From positions 62,001 through 126,000 of the forward strand of contig CAVTGY010000002.1 of assembly GCA_963734395.1 (NCBI GenBank): a DNA stretch of 64,000 bases, in the 5' to 3' direction. The notes under the pieces are model-generated. The model saw only the letters and a program-made list of their open reading frames with translations. It did no database searches and was not told the origin of the DNA. Within the stretch, counting starts at the first letter, position 1. Each line of letters begins with the position of its first letter. Of this stretch, positions 35,787 to 45,435 are shown in pieces. The position numbers and the translations under genes are program-made. The stretch comes from Bog-756 sp963734395. GTDB lineage: Bacteria > Actinomycetota > Acidimicrobiia > Acidimicrobiales > RAAP-2.

Positions 35787-36776
35787 GCCGAGGGCATTGG
35801 TGAAGGGGAGCGGCGTGGCGTCGAGCAGGAACTCGTACCGGCCATCGGCCGCGCATGCATCGGCCAACTCGTCGAGGAACCAGTTCTGTCCCTGGGTCAT
35901 CCCCATCTCCACCAGGTGGAGGAGGTGGACCGGCAGAAAGACATCCTCCGATTCGCAGGGGTAGACCTCGAGGACCAGCGTGTCGGTGGCCACGGCTGCA
36001 ACGTCGTGGGCGTGGAACCACTCGGCCGTGGCAACGGTCAGACCGGGAGAGGGCCAGGTGTACGCGACCAGGTCCCGCGCCGGTCCGGCGCCTCCGAGAC
36101 CAGGTCGGCCGGGGAGCGCGAGGTGGGCGACCTGACCCGTGCGTATCAACAGCACGTCGCCCGCCTCGATGGTCGAGTCCACCGAGCGCGCAGGCATCGT
36201 CGAGATCGGCGGGAGCGATCGGGTAGCCGGGTTCGAGAATGTCCACGCCCTTGGCCCGGGCGACGTCGAGCAGGATCCCCCGGGACACCAGCGACGTGAT
36301 CAGATGGATCCCCAGTTTGCCGGCACCTTCTTCGGTGACGGTCGAGGCCGGATAGCCGTTGTAGAGCTTGGCGCCATCGGGTCCGGCGCCGTAGGACACG
36401 TGGGCGAGCCCGTCCCAGTGGGTGGCACACTGCATGGCCAGGGTGACCAGGTCCTCGGAGGAGGCGATCCACTGTGGGTCCGCGCTGAGGGGCTCGTTCA
36501 CGCATATCATCGTTCGATTCGGATTGACTCGTCCGGGGACGAAGCCCATCTGGATGCCCTCGTCGGCCGACAGGGGCAGGGCCAAGGGCGAATGCGGTTA
36601 CCATCCCGCACCGACGCCACGCCTCGGAGCCGGGCCGCCTGGTCGATGAGATTGAGGGTGCCGATCTGGTCTTCCGACCCCCACCGGCCCCAATTGGAGA
36701 CCCGAGATGCCACTTCGGTGAACCAGGCGGGGATCGAGCTGGGTACAGGCACCGGCACGGACCTTTTGTACTCCAT
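35757..36776 (-). CDS. cyclase family protein (kynurenine formamidase-like), two compensating frameshifts
   Basis: The cyclase fold (PF04199 type) binds a divalent metal for amide or lactone hydrolysis. The start is MEYKRSVPVPVPSSIPAWFT, then NWGRWGSEDQIGTLNLID, the metal motif THWDGLAHVSYG (H-x-D-x3-H) near residue 120, GDVLLIRTGQ, and a Trp/His-rich end region EWFHAHDVAAVATDT. A base is missing near 36600 (NRIRP should continue LALPLSADEG) and an extra one occurs near 36200 (DLDDAC should continue ARSVDSTIEAG). Corrected length is 340 codons. The substrate is unknown. Confidence 0.82.
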
Positions 36777-36889
36777 GGAGGCAACAGTTTTCGACGTTTG
36801 CGGCCGATGAGAAGGGGTGAGGGTCATTCGCAGCGATTGGAGTTCGTCGGGACCCGATGGGGAATTCGGACCGAAAGGGGCAACTGGGC

Positions 36890-38487
36890 GTGAATGAGAA
36901 GCGAGTGAAGGCCGCTCCCGGCCAGGTCAGAGGGCCAGCCAGGGTCAGCGACGTCCGACCGCCGGCTGCATTGGTTCGATCAGGACCACCGGTCCATCCG
37001 GCGCCGGGTTGCCGCCGTGGCTGGCCACCGGCGCACTGCTCGCCCTGATGGGTTGCTCGACGCCGATCAACGGCGCCGCACCGAAGGGGAAGAGCACGGA
37101 CCTTCCCTTCACCGCTCCGAGTCGGTCGGGCGCTCTCTATGCCCAGGACCTGGTGGCCCGGGTCAACGCGGAGCGAGCAGCACGATCATCGCCCGTCGTG
37201 CCCATACCCCGATCTCCAGGTCGACCCTGGGTTGGAGGCCGAGGCCCAGGCGTGGTCCGCACAGATCGCCGCGTCGGGAACGGTGGCCGACCCGACGCTC
37301 CCGCCGTGCACCGGCGGTAACCAGGTGTGCGCACTGGCCGCCAACTCGGGAAATTCGGGGTACGGCTTCTGGCCGGGCGACGGGTCGGACGGGATGGACG
37401 ACGATTACATGTTGTCGGCTGCGCACCGGCAGAACGAGCTCGGTGCCGCGTACACCTCGATCGGGGTCGGCGTCACCTGCAGCGCCGACCAGGCGTGGAC
37501 GGTCGAGATCTTCGGATACTCCCCCAGCATCTTGCCTTCGGCCAACGCCCGGGCGAGCGCACAGAACGCGGTCGATGGGGATCCGGTCGGGCAGAACCCC
37601 GATCGTGGCCGGAACGCCGTCCGGGCGATCCGGTGTACTGCCCGGGTCAGACCGACGGCCCCAACGGGCAGATTTCGGTGGCCGGTGGTCAGGTCCCGTA
37701 CCCGTACCCCGTACCGGCCGTACCGGGCGAGCCCGGCAATGGCGTGGCCTCCGGTGGTGGGCATCTCGTCCACTCCGGATTCCGGCGGCTACTGGCTGGC
37801 CCGATCGGACGGATCGATCGCCACCCACGGTGACGCGGTCAGCTATGGATCGATGGCGGGCGCAAACCTGGACGCCCCCATGCAACACATCGTGTCGACC
37901 GCTGACGGCAAAGGGCTACTGGCTGGTCGCCGGCGACGGTGGGATCTTCGCCTTCGGTGACGCCGGGTTCTACGGTTCGATGGGGGGCAAGCCGCTCAAC
38001 GCGCCAGTCGTCGATCTGCGCGCCGACCGCCGACGGCAAGGGCTACTGGTTGGTGGCCGCCGACGGAGGCATCTTCGCCTTCGGCGACGCACGCCTTCCA
38101 TGGCTCGATGGGAGGTCAACCCCTGCATGCGCCGGTGGTGGGCATCGCTCCTGACGATGCCACCGGCGGGTACTGGATGGTCGGTACCGACGGCGGCATC
38201 TTCTGCCTTCGATGCGCCGTTCGTCGGATCCACCGGAGGCCATGGTGCTCAACCAGCCGGTGAACGGGATGGCCGCAACCGCCGACGGCCAGGGCTACTG
38301 GTTGGTGGCCTCCGATGGCGCCATCTTCGCCTTCGGCGACGCCCACTTCCACGGGAGCACCGGAGGGATGACCCTCAACGCACCGGTGGTGGGAATGACC
38401 TCTGACGTGGCGACCGGGGGCTACTGGTTGGTCGGTTCCGACGGCGGCGTGTTCTCCTTCGACGCCCCGTTCTTCGGATCGGGCTGA
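36890..38487 (+). CDS. secreted CAP/SCP-domain lipoprotein with GYWLV repeats, about nine frameshifts
   Basis: A Pro-rich N-terminus leads to the hydrophobic segment LPPWLATGALLALMGC, which ends in a possible lipobox. A CAP domain follows (LYAQDLVARVNAERAA, DPGLEAEAQAWSAQIAASG, MLSAAHRQNELGAAYTSIGV). A Pro/Tyr linker then leads to six repeats of about 42 residues with the pattern GYWLVAxDGGIFAFGDAxFxGSxGGxxLNxPVVGM. Breaks occur near 37005, 37180, 37625, 37735, 37910, 38035, 38090, 38205 and 38235, and the repeats make each join clear. Start GTG 36890 follows AAAGGGG. It is probably surface or cell-wall associated. The same repeats occur in the CHAP protein at 50319-51756. Confidence 0.72.
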
Positions 38488-38492
38488 CCGGC

Positions 38493-38513
38493 CCAGGCCT
38501 CAACCCGGCCTGG
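38493..38513. terminator. probable bidirectional terminator hairpin
   Basis: Perfect 7-bp GC arms CCAGGCC (38493-38499) and GGCCTGG (38507-38513) with a 7-base loop fill the 29-bp gap between two convergent stop codons. No T-run follows, as is common in high-GC Actinobacteria. Confidence 0.5.
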
Positions 38514-38516
38514 CGC

Positions 38517-39989
38517 TCATCCGGCCCAGATGATCGACTGCAATTCTGAGTACGCCTCCAGGCTGTAGTCGCCGCCGTCCCGTCCGATGCCACTCATCTT
38601 GAACCCGCCAAAGGGAGCGTCCATGTTGCGCTGGGCGGTGTTGATGCCCACGTGGCCGGCCTGCAGCAACTTGGCCACCCGGAAGGCCCTGGCGGTGTCG
38701 CCGGAGAACACGTAGTCGTAGAGACCGAACGCCGAATCGTTGGCGATGGCGATCCCCTCGTCTTCGTCGTCGAAGGGTATGGCCACCACCACCGGGCCGA
38801 AGATCTCCTCGCGCGCCGCGATCATGTCGTTGGTGCCGGTGATCAGCGTGGGCTCCACGTAGAAGCCGGTGGGCAGATGGTCGGGACGACCTCCGCCCAC
38901 GACGATTTCGCCCTGGCTACGACCGGATTCGATGTAGTCGAGGACCCGCTGGCGATGGGCAGCCGAGATGAGCGGCCCGACCACGGTCTCCTTGTCGGTG
39001 GGGTCGCCGACCTTGAGGTAGCCGGCGAACGTGGAGAGGCCCGACACCACCTGGTCGAAGATGCTCCGGTGGACCACGGCGCGGGTAGGGGCGGTGCAGA
39101 TCTGGCCCGAGTGGAACGCCCAGGTCGAGCCGATGGCGGTCACCACCGACTTGATGTCCGCGTCCTCGAAGACCACCGCCGCGCCCTTTCCGCCCAGCTC
39201 CATGAGCAACCGCTTCATCGACGGCGCTCCGGCGGCCGCGATCTGCTGACCCACGGCGGTGGATCCGGTGAACGAGACCATGTCGACGTCAGGAGAAGTG
39301 GTCAGGGACGCAGCCGGTTCGGGGTCCTTCGAATTGACCAGATTGACGACGCCGGGCGGGAACCCCACCTCTTCGAGGACCCGGACCAGCTCGACGATGG
39401 CCAGTGGGTCCTGGGGTGCCGGCTTGAGGATCACCGTATTGCCCATGGCCAAAGCCGGCGCCACTTTGCCGGCCATGTTGGTGAGCGGGAAGTTGTAGCT
39501 GGCGATGGCCGCCACCACGCCGATCGGCTGGCGATAGGCCAGCGCGCTGATCAATCCACCCGGGGCCAGTGGGGTGGCGGCCGTGGCGATCGGGGGCAGC
39601 ATCGACTCTTGCACGTGACGGAGATCTCGTGAGTAGCGGTCGAACCGATCGGCGCACACCGGTACCTGCATCCGCGACCCCACCGACGCGGTGGCCCCGC
39701 ATTCGGCGATGACCAGGGGGACCAGCTCGTCTCCCTTGGCCCGGATGGCGGTGGCGGCCTCCTTCAGCAGAGCCAACCGCTCTTCGACCGGGGTGGCGGC
39801 CCACGCCGGAGACGCCTCGCGAGCGGCGGCAGCGGCCGCTTCGGCATCGGCGACCGACGCGTTGGGAGCCTGCCCGACCACCTGCTCGGTGGCCGGGTTG
39901 ATCACGTCGTAGGTGCCGTTGCCGGCTTCGATCCACTTGCCGCCGATCAGCAGCTGCGTTTCGTCCCTGGTGGTCTGAGTTCCCATCAT
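38517..39989 (-). CDS. NAD(P)-dependent aldehyde dehydrogenase
   Basis: The 490-residue ALDH-superfamily protein has the NAD-binding SYNFPLTNMAGKVAPALAMG and KPAPQDP segments, FTGSTAVGQQIAA, the general-base Glu in LMELGGKGAAVV, and the catalytic Cys in HSGQICTAPTRAVVH. NTAQRNMDAPFGGFKMSGIG ends the protein. All active-site residues are present and the frame is intact. It follows the D-aminoacylase-type gene by 71 bp on the same strand and may oxidise an aldehyde from the surrounding catabolic pathways. Confidence 0.93.
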   Translation of the reverse strand: MMGTQTTRDETQLLIGGKWIEAGNGTYDVINPATEQVVGQAPNASVADAEAAAAAAREASPAWAATPVEERLALLKEAATAIRAKGDELVPLVIAECGATASVGSRMQVPVCADRFDRYSRDLRHVQESMLPPIATAATPLAPGGLISALAYRQPIGVVAAIASYNFPLTNMAGKVAPALAMGNTVILKPAPQDPLAIVELVRVLEEVGFPPGVVNLVNSKDPEPAASLTTSPDVDMVSFTGSTAVGQQIAAAGAPSMKRLLMELGGKGAAVVFEDADIKSVVTAIGSTWAFHSGQICTAPTRAVVHRSIFDQVVSGLSTFAGYLKVGDPTDKETVVGPLISAAHRQRVLDYIESGRSQGEIVVGGGRPDHLPTGFYVEPTLITGTNDMIAAREEIFGPVVVAIPFDDEDEGIAIANDSAFGLYDYVFSGDTARAFRVAKLLQAGHVGINTAQRNMDAPFGGFKMSGIGRDGGDYSLEAYSELQSIIWAG

Positions 39990-40060
39990 GTGTCCCCTTT
40001 CGCGGTGGATGACCCTATACCGGCAACGGCGCTATCGATTCGAGCGCTGGTTGACCGGTG

Positions 40061-41799
40061 TCAGGCGGGCGAGGCCGACGGATCAGCGACCGTCACCGTG
40101 TCCCGTCCGGACTTGAGAAGGATGCCGGGCAAGTTCCCGGTCGGCTTGCCGTCGGCGATGGTCTCGATTCCGTTGACCAACACCCGAACCACGCCGATGG
40201 CATCGGCGATCAGCCGTGGACTTCCCCCGGGCAGGTCGTTGACCAGGGTTGCCGGTTCGGAGCCCACCGTCTCGGGATCGAAGATGAACACGTCGGCACG
40301 CATTCCCTCGGCCAGCCGCCCTCGGTCGTGGAGCCCGAACAGTTGGGCCGGATCCTCGGTCATCAACTGGACAGCCCGTTCCATCGGCACCAGCCGGCGC
40401 TTGCGGATGCAGTCGCCGAGGAACGACGTCGGGTAGTTGGATCCGCACATCCGGTCGAGGTGGGCGCCGGCGTCGGACCCGCCGACCATTGCCCCAGGGT
40501 CGTTCCACACTTCGACTCGGGCTTGCCACGAAGCGTCGTCTCCGTCGGATGCCTTGGGCCACAACACCGTCCGGAGATCGTCGGCGATGACCAGGTCGAG
40601 AAGGGTGTCGAAGGGGGCCTTCCCCTGCTCCTCGGCGATCGAGCCCACGTCGCGCCAGCTCAGACCGGCGTTTTCGGGGGCGAAGGTGTCCCCGATGATG
40701 TAGTTGGCCCAGTGTGACAACCGGCGGAAGACGCCGGCGCTCTCCGAGTGGGCCAACTCGTCCAGTTGGTCCCGCACGTCCGGGTCGGCGCAGCTTCTCG
40801 ATGCGCTCCTCCAGCGGAAGCCCCATCACGTCGCCCCATCCGGGGATGAGGAAGAGCGCGCAGTGGGTACGGAAGCTCATGTTCATCGGCACAAGGGTGG
40901 GCATGGTCAGCGCCACGATCCGCCCGCCGGCATCGGCCGCCCGCTGTCGAGGCCTCCAGCTGGCGAGCGGTCTTCTCCGGTGTGCGCGAGTCGACGGTGA
41001 GCAGGTTCCAGTTGAGCGGACGCCGGGCGACGGTGGTCATGGCCACCATCAGGTCGATCTCCTCATCGGAGAAGGAGTCGAGGCACCCGTTGGTGATGTA
41101 CTCGAGGGTGGTGCCCGGGTGGTCTCGCACCACCTCGCAGAAGGCGAGCATCTCGCGCCGGTCGGCATTCCGCGACGAGATGGGCTTGCCGTCGCCGTCG
41201 GAGTGGGTCCTCGACTGGGAGGACGAGAAGCCGAGCCCGCCGGCCTCGATCGACTCGGCCAACAACCTGCACATCTCGGCCACCTCGTCGTCGGTGGCCA
41301 CCTCTCCTGCCCGGCCGTCACCCATCACCCACCGGCGGACCGCACAGTGTCCCACCAGGAATCCGGCATTCACCCCGAGGTTCCCTTCGAGACGGGCAAG
41401 GTACTCCCCGAAGCTCGTCCAGTCCCAGGTGATTCCGCTCTCGAGTGCCACCAGCGGCATGCCCTCGACCTTGGCCATCATCCGACGGATGTAGTCGTGG
41501 TCCTCGGCTTTGATCGGCGCCAGGGTGAAGCCGCAGTTCCCGCCGATGACCGTGGTCACCCCGTGCAGGTTGGACGGCGATGCGGTCGGATCCCAAAACA
41601 GCTGGGCGTCGTAATGGGTGTGGGGATCGATGATTCCCGGGGCGACCACCAGGCCCTCGGCGTCGAGCTCGGTGGCACCGGATTCCTCGACCCGGCCCAG
41701 GCTGACGATCCTCCCGTCCCGGATCCCGACGTCGGCCCGCCGACCCGGACTGCCGGTACCGTCGACGACCAGGCCGTTGCGGATCACGTAGTCGAGCAT
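40061..41799 (-). CDS. D-aminoacylase-type amidohydrolase, two frameshifts
   Basis: The amidohydrolase-superfamily protein starts MLDYVIRNGLVVDGTGSPG and has the metal motif GIIDPHTHYDAQLFWDP near residue 55, GGNCGFTLAPIK, and the late GGSDAGAHLDRMCGSNYPT. The C-terminal beta-sandwich returns with LAEGMRADVFIFDPETVG. This is the N-acyl-D-amino-acid deacylase family. One extra g near 40938 (EAST should continue AADAGGRIVALTMP) and one extra base near 40785 (IEKLR should continue DPDVRDQLDELAH) break the frame; corrected length is 579 codons. Many family members in such loci act on unknown amides or lactones. Confidence 0.86.
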
Positions 41800-41887
41800 G
41801 CGGTTCCTCCCTGGGGCGATGCGGTCCAGGCCATCGTGGCCGGACAGCGGTCCGGTTGTGGACTCACCGAAGCCACGGGGATCGGAC

Positions 41888-41902
41888 CTGACAGACCGTC
41901 AG
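41888..41902. promoter_or_regulatory. CTGAC-N5-GTCAG operator candidate
   Basis: This perfect inverted repeat lies about 90 bp upstream of the amidohydrolase ATG (41799), in the gap divergent from the MscS gene. The same half-sites and spacing recur at 47945-47961, upstream of another catabolic gene. TetR-family repressors often use sites of this form. Confidence 0.5.
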
Positions 41903-42043
41903 TTTACGGCACCGGCCGGCGCGCCGCAGCGGCCCGCTGCCAGCAGGATCGCAGGGTCCCGACGGGGGTTGCGCATGGACCGTCGATGGTAGTTTCCGGG
42001 CATCCACCAGCACTGGTTCCAGAACCATCTCCTCCCGGTCATC

Positions 42044-42855
42044 GTGATCCTGCTCGGTGCCGGCCTGCTCGTGCGTTTCGCCCACTGGTCCGGGGCTCGG
42101 CGGCGGAGGTGGATCGACACCCAGATCCGCGGTCAGATCGAGTCGGGCTCGGTGGCCTCCGAAGGGCTCAAGCGGTCCCGTGCCGTGAGTGAGGCAATCG
42201 AGTGGGCGGTGGTGGCGTTCACCTTTTTCGTCGGCGGGATCGTCGCCCTGGACAGGCTGGGCCTCCCCCTCACCACGCTGGTGGCGCCGGCCACCGTGAT
42301 CGGCATCGGGCTCGGGTTCGGTGCCCAGCAGATGGTGGGTGACCTGCTGGCCGGCTTCTTTCTCTTCGCCGAGCACCAATTCGCCTTTGGCGACGTGATC
42401 CGTCTGTCGGTGCCCGGGCAGACGACCGGTATCACCGGCACCGTCGAGGAGCTGACCCTGCGGGTCACCAAGGTTCGTACGGCCCAGGGCGAACTGGTGG
42501 TGGTGCCCAACAGCGCCCTGCGCCAGGTCACCAACCTGTCCAAGGACTGGTCACGGGCGGTCATCGACATCCCGGTGGCGGTGAGCGAGGACCTCGAGCA
42601 GGTGACCGGCCTCTTGAAGCAGGTGGTCGAGCAGATGGGAGCCGATCCCCAGTGGAGCGACCTGCTGATGGGGCACCGGTGGTGGCCGGGGTTGAGACCA
42701 TCGACGTCGGCTACGTCCAGCTGCGACTCATCGCCCGCACCCTTCCCGGACGCCAGTTCGAAGTGGCGCGGGAGATCCGGCTCCGCGCCGCCACCGCACT
42801 CCGGTCGGCGGGAGTGACATCGCCGTCGATCGACGCGACCACCCCGGCATCCTGA
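42044..42855 (+). CDS. small-conductance mechanosensitive channel family (MscS), one frameshift
   Basis: The protein has membrane helices, the pore helix FRAME-like segment LVAPATVIGIGLGFGAQQMV and the beta-domain start GDLLAGFFLFAEHQFAFGDV typical of MscS. The phrase TGTVEELTLRVTKVRTAQGE, the conserved VPNSAL and the C-terminal alpha-beta domain follow. A missing g near 42668 shifts the frame; DLLMG should continue APVVAGVETIDVGYVQ. GTG 42044 is the first usable start, but sequence before it (FPGIHQHWFQNHLLPV) reads as the beginning of the first helix, so the true start may lie upstream behind another indel. Confidence 0.85.
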
Positions 42856-42922
42856 TGGGGGACCAGCCGGACGAGGCGGACCGTCTGCGGACCTGCTCGC
42901 CCACAGCCCGTTGGTGGGATTC

Positions 42923-43348
42923 ATGTCCGTTCCGGTGCACCGGCGCTTGCCGATCCGCCGATCCACGTTGCTGATGACGGTCGCCTTCGTCGGGTTCGCC
43001 ACACTGCTGTACTTCAATCCGCCCGACAGCACACCGGCGGCCACCGGGCAGGTCGTGCATACCCCGAGCGGTGATTTTCTCATTCCCGGTGCGATCAAGT
43101 TGCCGACCGCCACCACCACCACGACGACCACCACCACGACGACCACGACGGCTCCCGCGGCGACCAATCCCTCGACCACCACCACCGGGCCGGCGGTCAG
43201 TGCGACCACGACCCGGCCGGTGGTTGCTCCGACCACCACGACCACCACGACGACCCCTACCCGGGGTGGGTCGGGTGCAACCACCACCACCACCTCGCCG
43301 CCTCGAACCGGGGTGAGCCCGGGGACCACGACCACCAAAGCCCCGTGA
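42923..43348 (+). CDS. hypothetical Thr-rich single-pass membrane protein
   Basis: The 141-residue protein has a basic start, one helix (LLMTVAFVGFATLLYF), a short conserved-looking stretch (GQVVHTPSGDFLIPGAIKLP), and then about 80 residues made almost wholly of Thr with Pro, Ser, Val and Gly. It is likely an extracytoplasmic, wall-spanning, possibly glycosylated tail. No known domain is seen. GTG 42911 is an alternative start. It lies 67 bp after the MscS gene. Confidence 0.6.
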   Translation: MSVPVHRRLPIRRSTLLMTVAFVGFATLLYFNPPDSTPAATGQVVHTPSGDFLIPGAIKLPTATTTTTTTTTTTTTAPAATNPSTTTTGPAVSATTTRPVVAPTTTTTTTTPTRGGSGATTTTTSPPRTGVSPGTTTTKAP

Positions 43349-43364
43349 CCCGCCCATGGGCGGG
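43349..43364. terminator. possible terminator hairpin
   Basis: The perfect palindrome CCCGCC-CATG-GGCGGG begins directly after the stop of the Thr-rich gene, in the short gap before the convergent LLM oxidoreductase stop (43370). It has a 6-bp GC stem with a 4-base loop and no T-run. Confidence 0.4.
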
Positions 43365-43369
43365 GGCCC

Positions 43370-44365
43370 TCAGGTCAGGGGGATGACTTCGCTCCCGAAG
43401 GCAGCGATCTGATCGCAGAGTTCCCCGGCGGTGCGGGACGGGAAACGCACCTGCACCTGACCCACGCCGGCATCGGCGAAGGTACGCAGGTACTCGGCGA
43501 TCCTCGCGGCCGAACCCGACACCGTGCCCGGTGGGAGCTCGAGGTCAGACGGCGGCGTTCCGACGTAGAGGAAGTCGGCGATGCCACCGATGTCGAGAGG
43601 CGAACCGTTGCGGAACTCGTCGCGCAGCCGGCGCAGAGTGGACAGCAGCTCGGTGTTGGGTCCGAGTGACTGCGGGAGCCACCCGTCGCCGAACCGGGCG
43701 GCGCGCTTGAGCGCGGCCGGCGAAGAACCGCCCACCCAGATCGGAGGCCGGGGGGACTGTACCGGTCGGGGCTTGAGCCCGACACCCGACGCCTCCCATT
43801 GTGGACCGTCCAGGACGGGGAACTCGTCGACCAGGCCCTTGGCCAGCCCGGCAACAGCCTCGTCGGTCGCCTTCCCCCGCCGGTCGAAGTCCTGGCCCAT
43901 GAGTTCGAACTCTTCGGGGAGGTGCCCGGCACCGACGCCGCAGATGACCCGTCCGCCGGAAAGGACGTCGAGCGTGGCGAACTCCTTGGCCGACCGCAGC
44001 GGGTGACGCAAGGCCACCACGTAGATGTGCGAGAGCAGTCGGATGTCGGTGGTGATCCCGGCCAACCAGCCGAGGGTGGCGATGGTGTCGTACCAGGTTG
44101 TGTTCATGGCTCCGGCCAGGCGGTCCGGGATGAAGGTATGGTCACAGACGCCGACATAGAAGAATCCGGCGGACTGACAGGCCAGCGCCACCTGGGCCAG
44201 CTGTTCCGGGCCGGCGGCCGGCTCCCAGGGCTGCACATAGATGGTCGACTGAGACTGCACCGGAAGTTGCATCCCGAACACCGTCCGACCGGGGGGAAGC
44301 ACGGTGACCACATCGTCGGGCGGGCTGATGGCCGGGTCGGATGTAGAGGGGACGTCGGATGGCAC
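43370..44365 (-). CDS. LLM-class (luciferase-like) flavin/F420-dependent oxidoreductase
   Basis: The 331-residue TIM-barrel protein has the family opening VFGMQLPVQSQ and FYVGVCDHTFIPDR, with ATLDVLSGGRVICGVGAGHLPEEFELMGQDFDRRG and RPPIWVGGSSPAALKRAARFGDGWLP. This is the actinobacterial F420-dependent LLM group by appearance; FMN use cannot be excluded. The substrate is unknown. It lies 58 bp downstream of the acyl-CoA dehydrogenase pair on the same strand. The frame is intact. Confidence 0.88.
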   Translation of the reverse strand: MPSDVPSTSDPAISPPDDVVTVLPPGRTVFGMQLPVQSQSTIYVQPWEPAAGPEQLAQVALACQSAGFFYVGVCDHTFIPDRLAGAMNTTWYDTIATLGWLAGITTDIRLLSHIYVVALRHPLRSAKEFATLDVLSGGRVICGVGAGHLPEEFELMGQDFDRRGKATDEAVAGLAKGLVDEFPVLDGPQWEASGVGLKPRPVQSPRPPIWVGGSSPAALKRAARFGDGWLPQSLGPNTELLSTLRRLRDEFRNGSPLDIGGIADFLYVGTPPSDLELPPGTVSGSAARIAEYLRTFADAGVGQVQVRFPSRTAGELCDQIAAFGSEVIPLT

Positions 44366-44423
44366 GCCTGCAGGCTACCGTCGTCCTTTCCGGTCGGCCC
44401 GATCCCGAAGAGACAAGGGAGCT

Positions 44424-45423
44424 CTAGTCGGCCAAGGAGTCGGCCAGCGAATCGGCCAGCGAATCGGCCAGCTGGTCGACCGTACCGAACTGGCTGGCGA
44501 GCACCCTGGCTCGCTTGTACGCCAGGTGCGCCGGGACCTCCCAGGTGAACCCCATGCCCCCGTGGACCTGGATGCACGACCGCCCGTTGGCCATCGCCGC
44601 TTCGTCGGCCAGCAATTTGGCTCCTTGCGCGGCCACCAGTGCGTCACCGACATCGGGTTGGTCGACGGTCACCGCGGCGGCATGGACGGAACAACGGGCC
44701 ACTTCGGCGCGCACCGCCATGTCCGCGCACAGGTGCTTGACCGCCTGGAATCCACCGATGGGCCTGCCGAACTGCTGACGCTGCTTGGCGTACTCGACGG
44801 CCAGCTCGGTGGTCCACCCCGCCAATCCGACCTGGAGGGCATGCGGTGAGCACCATCCCGTCTCGGCGCCACCAAGCTGCGATGTCGGGCCCGGCCAGCG
44901 GCGCGCCCGACGGGAGGGCAGGCACCGACCACACCGGTGTGAGCGGATCCATGGGACGGGTTCGGCGGTTGGCGTCCAGCGATCCGGGATCGACCGAGGC
45001 GATTCCGTGGTCGGAGAGCACCAGCAGGACGTCGAGATCCTCGAGGTTTTCGATGAACACCGGCACGGCGGTGCCGGTCGACGGACCGGCCTCGATCAAC
45101 CCGACCACCACCGAGCCGTCGTCGGCCCCGTCGACCAGGCCGGCGGCCAGATGGGAGGCGACCAGCGGACCGGGCACCAGCGAACGCCCCAACTCCTCGA
45201 AGACCAGCGCCGCCTCGGCCAGACCGAGACCGACGCCGCCGGCCTCCTCGGCCAGGCAGAGGTTGAACACGCCGGCTTCCCCCAGACGTCGCCAACCCGG
45301 ACGGTCGACCACTCGATCGGCCAGCTCGAGCGTGCGCACCTGTTCGAGGGCGAAGTGGGCCCGACAGAGGTTCCGGACCCCGTCGGCCAGGTCCACCTGG
45401 GATTCGGTGAGCTCGAAATCCAC
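44424..45423 (-). CDS. acyl-CoA dehydrogenase, small subunit of a heteromeric pair, one frameshift
   Basis: The protein starts MDFELTESQVDLADGVRNLC and has LCLAEEAGGVGLGLAEAALV, then a divergent middle domain. The C-terminal helical domain includes YAKQRQQFGRPIGGFQAVKH and IQVHGGMGFTWEVPAHLAYK. One extra base near 44847 breaks the frame (MVLTA should continue ALQVGLAGWTTELAVEYA); corrected length is 333 codons. The short, divergent sequence beside a full-length partner matches the alpha2-beta2 ChsE-type enzymes of steroid side-chain beta-oxidation. The C-terminus ends in repeated ADSL units. Confidence 0.85.
44427..44472. repeat. 12-bp tandem repeat coding the ADSL tail
   Basis: Three in-frame copies of GARTCGGCCAGC (44437-44472), with a partial fourth (44427-44436), encode the C-terminal ADSLADSLADSLAD of the small acyl-CoA dehydrogenase. 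Copy-number change would lengthen or shorten the tail in frame. Confidence 0.85.
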
Positions 45424-45435
45424 GGGCCGGCCGCC

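Noticed and set aside
37770..38480. A CRISPR-like or other DNA-level tandem repeat array
   Set aside because: The repetition is at protein level (GYWLV... units of about 126 bp) with drifted codons and no unique spacers.
43110..43340. ACC/ACG triplet run as a regulatory or satellite repeat
   Set aside because: It is the coding sequence of the Thr-rich tail, in one open frame with mixed Thr codons.
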